NCBI GenBank assembly: GCA_007570785.1
Contig: ML662465.1
Span: 3,855,902-3,919,901 of the forward strand
Length of the DNA: 64,000 bases
Origin: Antilocapra americana
Taxonomy: Eukaryota > Chordata > Mammalia > Artiodactyla > Antilocapridae
Direction: 5' to 3'
Below, piece after piece: positions 57,935-64,000 of this stretch (position 1 is the stretch's first letter; every line of letters begins with the position of its first letter). Position numbers and translations under genes: made by a program. The notes under the pieces are model-generated. The model ran no database searches and was not told the origin of the DNA. It saw only the letters and a program-made list of their open reading frames with translations.

Positions 57935-58150
57935 CCTCTGGAGCCAGACCACTCGGGTTTGAATCTCAGCTCTGCCACTTCCTGAGTGACCTTGAGTAAG
58001 TCATTTGACTTCTCTGGGCCTCACTTTCCTAATACGCAACATGAAAAATAATAACGTAATAATAATAATTTGTACCTGTACAGTTGTTGTGAAAATGAAA
58101 TAAATTACCACATGTTAAGAACACAAAGCAGATCCTGGCATACAGGAAGT
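57935..58150. repeat. MIR
   Basis: GAGCCAGACCACTCGGGTTT, CTGAGTGACCTTGAGTAAGT, CTGGGCCTCACTTTCCTAAT. Confidence 0.78.
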
Positions 58151-58179
58151 ACTTGATAAGTGTTAGCAGCTATTTGAAA

Positions 58180-58375
58180 AAAAAAATTTTTTTTTAATGT
58201 GAATTATTTTTCAAGTCTATTGAATTTGTTACAATATTTCTTCTATTTCATGTTTTGGTTTTTTGGCCACAAGGCATGTGGGAATCTCAGTTTGTTCCCC
58301 CGCCAGGGATCGAACCCACGCCCTCCTGCGTTGGAAAGTGAAGTCCTAACCACTGGATCACCAGGGAAGTCCCAC
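58180..58375 (-). repeat. CHR-2 type SINE
   Basis: ATTGAATTTGTTACAATATT, GCCAGGGATCGAACCCACGC, CTGGATCACCAGGGAAGTCC. AGCTATTT occurs on both sides (possible target-site duplication). Confidence 0.85.
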
Positions 58376-58402
58376 TAGCTATTTTTATAATCACCTTCAC
58401 AT

Positions 58403-58628
58403 TGTTTTAATTTTTTGGCTGCGCTTGCCCTTCGTTGCTGTGTGTGGGCTTTCTCTAGCTGTGGTGAGCGGGGGTTTCTCGTCGGGGTAGCATCTCTCGT
58501 TGGGGAGAACGGGCTCTACGCGAGCGGGCTCGGTAGCTGTACACAGGCTTAGTTGCTCCGCAGCTTGTGGGATCTTCCTAGACCAGAGATCGAACCCATG
58601 TTCCATGCTTTGGCAAGTAGCTTCTTTT
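58403..58628 (-). repeat. CHR-1 type SINE
   Basis: TTTTTTGGCTGCGCTTGCCC, GCTTTCTCTAGCTGTGGTGA, AGAGATCGAACCCATGTTCC. Confidence 0.85.
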
Positions 58629-58639
58629 TGTTTTTTTAA

Positions 58640-58935
58640 TCTTCTGTTTTCATTCTTTTAAAAAAATTATTTTAATTGAAGGATAATAACTGCTCTGTAA
58701 TATTGTGCTGGTCTCTGACCTACATCAACATGAGTCAGACATCAGTATATATATGTCCCCTCCCTCTTGAAACCCCTTCTCACCTCCCTTCCCATCCCAC
58801 CCCTCTAGGTTGTTACAGAGCCCTCCTCCCAGCCCCAGGTTTTTACAGATCCGGCCCTGGTTTGAGTTCTCTGAGTCATACAGCAAATTCCCATTAGCTA
58901 TCTATTTTATACAGATTTTCATTAAGAAGACACAC
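58640..58935 (-). repeat. Ruminant L1 3' UTR fragment
   Basis: GGTCTCTGACCTACATCAAC, CCTCCCTTCCCATCCCACCC, TTCCCATTAGCTATCTATTT. Confidence 0.8.
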
Positions 58936-59357
58936 ACTCTGCTTATAAGATGTGAAGTTTGGAATGTATTGTTTTATTCTTTTTTGTCTTTAGTTAGTCT
59001 TTATACTCTTATCTTTCATCAGATACCTCTGTCTCCGTAGACCTGTGCCATGACACATGACATAGTTCCTTGGGAAATCCTTGCAGCTCTGGGCCACCCC
59101 CGTATCCACCCTCATCCTCAGCTAAAGTGCCATGAGGGGGTAGATTCGCGTCCTGGATAGCACTAGGAACTAAACCAGACCCTCAAGTCTGCACTGGGCT
59201 TTTCAGCAGGGTCTTGAGGTCTGTGATCTGGAACTGATTTTGAGTCTCTGATCTGGAACTCCAGACTGAGTTCCCATGGGTCTGGCCCAACCTGGACTTT
59301 TGCTTCCTCCCCAGCTGTGTCCATTTCTGAAAGGAAAGGCCAGCCAGTGGGCACACA

Positions 59358-59795
59358 GAAGGAAATATTGGACTATTTATTGCAAAGCTGGATTGACAGC
59401 TCAGGCAGCAGGGAAGCAGACCACAGAAGGCCCTTTTGCAACAGAGAAATCGAGGAACAAGAGAAGGAGAAAGAGGATGAGGGAAATGACCAGAGACACA
59501 TTAACAGTCACCTCTTCTACTCCTGGGACCTTCCTGTAGAAAGCTCTTCTGTTGCGCTGTTTCTATGTCCCTCTGGGTGGCACTGGCAACACAGTCCCTA
59601 GGCTGAAGTCTCTGATGAGCGCAAAGGAATCCGAAGGACCTAGCACCTCTGAGAAGCCAGGCCCAAGTCAGGGGAAGCATGTCAGTCACTCCTTGGAAGT
59701 TCTGCCCAGACAGGAAATGCAGAGCTGTCTGGTCTGTGGTCCAGGATGGGTCCACTGAGGGTCCCTGGCGCGGCAGGAATTCCACCATCTCAGCC
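59358..59795 (-). other. AQP8: AQP8 3' UTR and poly(A) signal
   Basis: About 420 nt of unique sequence after the stop, ending at AATAAA on the minus strand (59376-59381). Cleavage is expected about 15-25 nt further, near 59,358. Plus-strand ORFs here are antisense shadows. Confidence 0.75.
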
Positions 59796-59844
59796 TCACC
59801 GTCCCTTTAGGATTAGACGAATTTTCGCATCTCCAATGAAGAAC
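59796..59844 (-). CDS. AQP8: AQP8 last coding exon
   Basis: Acceptor CTTCTTTTGTAG ends at 59845. 49 nt complete an Arg codon and then code [15 protein letters not shown] and TGA (59796-59798). It is too short to stand out as an ORF. The assignment rests on the frame match and the typical AQP8 tail pattern IGDxKxRLILK. Confidence 0.93.
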
Positions 59845-62800
59845 CTACAAAAGAAGGTGGCTCAGAGAAGTCTCCAAGTCTCTGGAAAAGACTTAGTCCT
59901 TCATCACATGTCTCCAGGCCCAGAATTCTTCAGAGAGATGCCTTCCTGGGCCTTTCCAGCCTCAATAGCCTGATCTCCGGGGGGAGAGGGAGAAACTCTT
60001 TCCTGTTGGGTTTCCAACCCCTTTTCCTGAAGATCCTCATCTGTACCATTTTGGAAATATCAGAGAATGATTCCTGATGCTTTTCACTAAGCCACAGGCC
60101 AAGCCAGACCGCAGATGGGCAGCAATGCAAGAAGTCTAGATCAGCCCAGCCCAGTGCCTGGCCTCGCCTGGACAGTGGGCTCTGTACCAACTCGCATCCC
60201 TACACAACTTGGAGCAGAAAGGAGAGGACCCTATGGACCCTCGAGGTTCACAGATGACAGCTGGAGGAGAGGCAGTCAAGCAGATACTATCCTCCTGATA
60301 ACATCAGCCTTATCCATTGCACAGAGTCAGGGAGCACCGCTCACAATGTGTCTGATGTGAATGGCATCTCCTGACATGCATGCTCTTGGGGGCACCATTG
60401 ACATGATTCTCCATGTGGATAGGGTTCCCTGACTTGTATGACACCCCTGTGGGGAGCTATTCCTCTGCTACTCTCAGTCAATACAGTTGTTCAGGAGGGG
60501 CTGACCTCACCCTAACTCCAGGATTAGGCTCATGCTCAGACATAGCCAATAAGAGAGCTGGCCCCAGGGCTACAGAGACCAATTTAGAGGTAGACATGGC
60601 TCACACCAGGCCAGTTCAACCCAGAGAACAGCAGATCCAAGACTTTTGTAAGATCTGTTGTTCTGTTTCCTCTGGTCTCAGTTATTGAGCTGCTAGGATG
60701 GAAGCCTGGAATGCCTGATGGGCATCTTTGCCTCTAATGGAGAGGCTTTGCCTAAGCACACAGCCTACCCAGAAGACAGTAGAGCCTGTGAGAAGGACCC
60801 AGCCCTACAGACATTGTGTGAGCTCCCACCAAAGTCAGGGCTACCTGTAAACTTTTCAGTTATGCCAGCCAATGAGCTTCCCTTTAATGACAAAAGCTGT
60901 GTTCAAATGGGTTTCCGTCACTTGCAGCCAAAGGTCACAGAGCCATAATCTTTGCCTCTTCTCTGCTCTAAACCCAAGCAAGACCCTAGCCCCCAACTCC
61001 TGGATGCCCTGGGAGCTGTCCCCATGCCCACTAGATGGGCCACGACCCCGTGTCACATTCCTACCTGATGAGCACGCCTACAAGCAGGCTGGCCAGGAGG
61101 GGGCCCAGCCAGTAGATCCAGTGGTAGTCCCAGTGGTTGGCCACCATAGCAGGTCCGAAGGCCCGGGCAGGATTCATGCACGCTCCAGACACAGCACCCC
61201 TGCCAACACCCAGCCACACTCGTCAGCAGAATGCCAGCCAAGGAGCCCCGACTCACTCTGGTTCATTCCCCCGCAGTGGGCCTAGATCATACACTACCCA
61301 GAAACCCTCTCTAAGCTATGATAGCATGGGCATCCGGAAGTTTCCCAAGAAGACCCAGGTGAAGAGACTTCTCACACGAGGAAGTGAAAGGCTTGACTCC
61401 TCCCTGGGGTCTTCCCTAGAGTCTGCCACTCCCCCAGCACCCTTCTGGAAGAGTGGCCAGCGAGCAGTGCCGGCTCAGTGATGGCAGGAAGGAAAATGGA
61501 CTGACGCCTTCTCCAGAGTTGACAAGGCGAAGTCAGGCACCTCTTAGCTATATGAATGTTGGGTTCAGGTGGATCTAGATTTAGAACTCTAGAGACTTCC
61601 GGGTGACATTTGTTTCACCTCTCTGCGTTTCAGTTGAGGTGAGCGTACATATCTCATAGGTTGTTGTCAGGGGTGAATGAGACACCCCATACAGAGCCCG
61701 TGTTTCTCATATAATTCATTCCAAGTGTTAGCTCTAACCTAGCTGGCCTTGAGGTCTTCGTTGTGCCGCACACGTGGGGCCAAGCATCTCCCACAGGGTG
61801 GGTGCTCCCCAGGAGCACCTCCCCAGTGCCGGTGTCTGTACCCTCGACCACCCACTCAAGCTGGGGTCCTCCGCCTCAGCCCCAAGGACGCCACCTGCGG
61901 CCCCTGGCCAAAGCCAGACGGATGAGTCAATAGGTTTGTCAGTGAACCAAGAGCCGCTAGGGGGCAGCAAAGCACTGCTACCGCTCTGCGCACCTATGTT
62001 CCCAGCCTCCCCAGGCTCCACTTTCCAGAAGATGCCTCAGGGTCAGAGGGCAGAGATAGGAAAGGCTACACCTGGATAGAAGCTGGCCTTCAGGAAGGAA
62101 CTCCCTCATCCCTCCTTTAACAGGGGCTCTTGTCCTAAATCTGTCACTTAATTTGCCACTGCCCAATGACCTTTGGTGCTTCCTGGTGGCTCAGATGGGA
62201 AAGAATCTGCCTGCAGTGTGGGAGACCTGGGTTCGATCCCTGGGTTGGGAAGATCCCCCTGGAAAATAGAATGGCAACCCACTGCACTATTCTTGCCTGG
62301 AGAATTCCATGAACAGAGGAGCCTGGCGGGCTACAGTCCATAGGATCGCAGAGTCAGACATGACTGAGCGACTAAACAATGACTTTAAATAAGTCACCTG
62401 TGTCCTCTCTGAGCTTCAGTTTCCTCATATATAAAAAGGGAGAAATAGCCCTTTGTCTCCTTAATGCCGTCCCAAGCCTACTGAGAGGCTCTTGATAAAT
62501 GAGGCAATGGGTGTGGAAGCTCTTTGTAAGTCTGAGGCTAAAATCTGGCTACCTGCTGACTAGATAAACACAACCTACAGAAACGATTTATTGATACCAC
62601 AAAATTAGAAAATGCACATAAAATTCCAGTCTTCTGGCTCCCCTGGAGTGAAATTTAAAAGGTCACCCCAAGTCCATATTCCCACACAGTGATAACTTAT
62701 CAGAGGTGCATAGTAAGTAAAAGGAAAGTGAAGCCACTCAGTCGTGTCCAACTCTGTGTGACCCCATGGACTGTAGCCCATCAGGCTCCTCCGTCCTTGG

Positions 62801-63294
62801 GGTTTTCGAGGCAAGGGTACTGGAGTGAGTTTCCATTTCCTTCTCCAGAGGATCTTCCCAACCCAGGGATCGAACCCAGGACTCCCACATTGCAAGCAGA
62901 TGCTTTACCATCTGAGCCACCAGAGGTGCATGGTGGGGGACTCCTAAGACTCCGCAGTCCCACCACTATTGGCTACCAAGCCTGTGACCCTCAGGGAGGC
63001 TCTGCAGGCCTGCACTCCTCCAGGACCCAGCCTCGACCCAGGACCGAGCACTGCAGTCCCACCGCCAAGCAGTACTCACCCCGCCAGGATGTCCACAGTG
63101 ACAGAGAAGCCGATGCAGAATGGGGCCAGAGGGCCTAGTGTCTTCTTGTTGATGGCGCCCATGCACACAGCCAGCACCAGCAGTGTCGTCAGGATGATCT
63201 CCGCCACCACTGCCCCGGCCACCTGCTCCGGCTCCTGGACTGTCACAAAAGCCGCCCCGCTTGCATTCAGGAACCTCTCCTCGGGAGTCACCAC
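59796..63294 (-). CDS. AQP8: AQP8, aquaporin-8, 3' half (three coding exons; 5' part outside window)
   Basis: Six-helix membrane channel for water, also reported to pass H2O2 and ammonia, found in plasma and inner mitochondrial membranes. Three minus-strand exons (63294-63080, 61199-61065, 59844-59796) join in frame to 132 residues, the C-terminal half of a protein of about 261. Visible features: the loop [18 protein letters not shown], with a potential N-glycosylation site NAS; the helix [19 protein letters not shown]; the second NPA motif in [13 protein letters not shown]; the last helix [20 protein letters not shown]; and the tail [15 protein letters not shown]. The Cys two residues before NPA is the typical AQP8 pore residue. 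No break is seen. The N-terminal half with the first NPA lies beyond position 64,000. The gene converges on ZKSCAN2. Confidence 0.95.
59845..61064 (-). other. AQP8 terminal intron
   Basis: 1.2 kb of mostly unique DNA with no SINE of the young families. Its plus-strand ORFs (for example about 60,115-60,360) match nothing I know. Confidence 0.8.
61065..61199 (-). CDS. AQP8: AQP8 exon with second NPA motif (loop E, helix 6)
   Basis: Acceptor GTGTTGGCAG ends at 61200; donor CAG/GTAGGA follows 61065. The split Gly codon joins to [18 protein letters not shown], then [13 protein letters not shown]. Loop E supplies half of the selectivity filter, with the Arg after NPA conserved. Confidence 0.95.
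62173..62372 (+). repeat. Bov-tA SINE in an AQP8 intron
   Basis: TGCTTCCTGGTGGCTCAGAT through GACATGACTGAGCGACTAAA. Confidence 0.92.
62720..62935 (-). repeat. Bov-tA SINE in an AQP8 intron
   Basis: GTGAAGCCACTCAGTCGTGT through TTACCATCTGAGCCACCAGA. Confidence 0.92.
63080..63294 (-). CDS. AQP8: AQP8 exon (extracellular loop C, helices 4-5)
   Basis: Acceptor CTCTCCACAG ends at 63295; donor GGG/GTGAGT follows 63080. It codes 71 residues from VVTPEERF to DILA plus two bases, phase 0 in and 2 out. Upstream to 64,000 no further exon is visible, so the rest of the gene is outside. Confidence 0.94.
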
Positions 63295-63429
63295 CTGTGG
63301 AGAGCAGTGTTCAGCTGGGAGCTGTCCAGGGAGGGGCTTTGTCCCATGCTTTAAAGCCAGGGAAGAGTCCTGTCCACTGTGCAGCCAGACATATCTGGAA
63401 GCACATCCCAGCTCCACCAGTTCCTACTG

Positions 63430-63500
63430 TGTGGCTTCATGTGAGCTGCTGGACTTCTCTGAGCCTCATTCTGCTCATCTGTAAAATGGGGGTAACCTAG
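63430..63500. repeat. MIR
   Basis: TGAGCCTCATTCTGCTCATC and TGTAAAATGGGGGTAACC. Confidence 0.75.
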
Positions 63501-64000
63501 TGGTGGCTCCAGGTGTTGTGGGCCAGCAGCATATGAAACTTAGATAACCCTTTTTGAAAAGAATACAGAAATACCTAACTTTTACAAATTTTGCAAACAC
63601 ATACACTCAGGTGAACATATTGCCAGCTCCTTAAAAGACCTCTTTGAAAGGATGAAAAGAGCCCTGAAACTCAAGCTCACTGGCTTCCCAGGAAGTTGGC
63701 CTCGGGGTCATCACAACCCCTGGGGAGGGCAAACAAGCGTCTGGACCCAGATCGCAAATCTGGGCCCTGCTGCACCTCAGCTCATCTGAACTTGGGCAAG
63801 TCACTGCCTTCTCTGCCCCTCGGCTTCCCCCTCTGTATAGTGGGGGTGCTGATAATAACAGTTCCTGGCCCAGGTGGTGGGTGCTCCCTAAGGGCAGCTG
63901 CTGGCTTCTGGTCAAGTTGGAGATTAAATGAGAGGATTCTGTCAAGTGCTGGGCAGGGGTGGGGTGGGACGGTGGGGTGAGCAGAGAGGAACCCTCAGGG
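63501..64000 (-). other. AQP8 intron reaching the window edge
   Basis: Second MIR-like stretch at about 63,785-63,870 (GGGCAAGTCACTGCCTTCTC). No further AQP8 exon is visible. Confidence 0.65.

Larger units (their letters stand above)
61200..63079 (-). other. AQP8 internal intron with two Bov-tA copies
   Basis: Contains a Bov-tA in plus orientation (62,173-62,372), one in minus orientation (62,720-62,935) and an MIR-like stretch near 62,375-62,430. The remainder is unique. Confidence 0.8.

Noticed and set aside
59276..60360. Plus-strand ORFs that look like a decayed, frameshifted protein-coding gene
   Set aside because: The region is the 3' UTR, last exon and last intron of AQP8 on the other strand. 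The AQP8 tail and its splice site explain it, and the plus-strand frames show no domain.

Overview
The window is nuclear DNA of a ruminant, most likely a bovid. It is full of repeats restricted to ruminants or artiodactyls: tRNA-derived Bov-tA and BOV-A2 SINEs, CHR-type SINEs and BovB (RTE) LINE 3' ends. Older mammalian L1, L2, MIR and MLT1 elements lie beneath them. The two genes present are spliced, and gene density is low, as expected for a mammalian chromosome.

Layout. Positions 1-34,400 are intergenic. They hold only repeats, including an old class I-like endogenous retrovirus (about 23.27-27.50 kb) that keeps two LTRs, a scrap of the pol 3' end and a broken env region. A CpG island (about 34.5-35.7 kb) carries a perfect TCTCGCGAGA element and an NRF1-like site and is the likely promoter of the first gene. 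That gene, on the + strand from 35,985 to 48,614, is ZKSCAN2. Seven coding exons join in frame to a 969-residue protein: SCAN domain, strongly degenerate KRAB, two Myb/SANT-like (MADF-like) domains made by an exon duplication, one vestigial zinc finger and six intact C2H2 fingers. Its 3' UTR ends either near 48.85 kb or, if long, near 52.3 kb. From 59,376 to beyond the right edge, on the - strand, lies the 3' half of AQP8 (aquaporin-8): three coding exons, the second NPA motif, the stop codon and a poly(A) signal. The two genes are convergent. From recall, this matches the AQP8-ZKSCAN2 order on human 16p12.1.

Function. ZKSCAN2 should be a nuclear DNA-binding regulator that dimerises through SCAN. 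AQP8 is a membrane water (and peroxide/ammonia) channel. Nothing in the sequence links them functionally.

Less expected items: a 40-bp tandem duplication that copies the splice-acceptor region of ZKSCAN2 exon 6; a second 40-bp duplication and a perfect 15-bp hairpin in the same intron; two phase-compatible exon-like ORFs on the - strand between the genes that I cannot assign to a family; and several nested insertions with readable target-site duplications.
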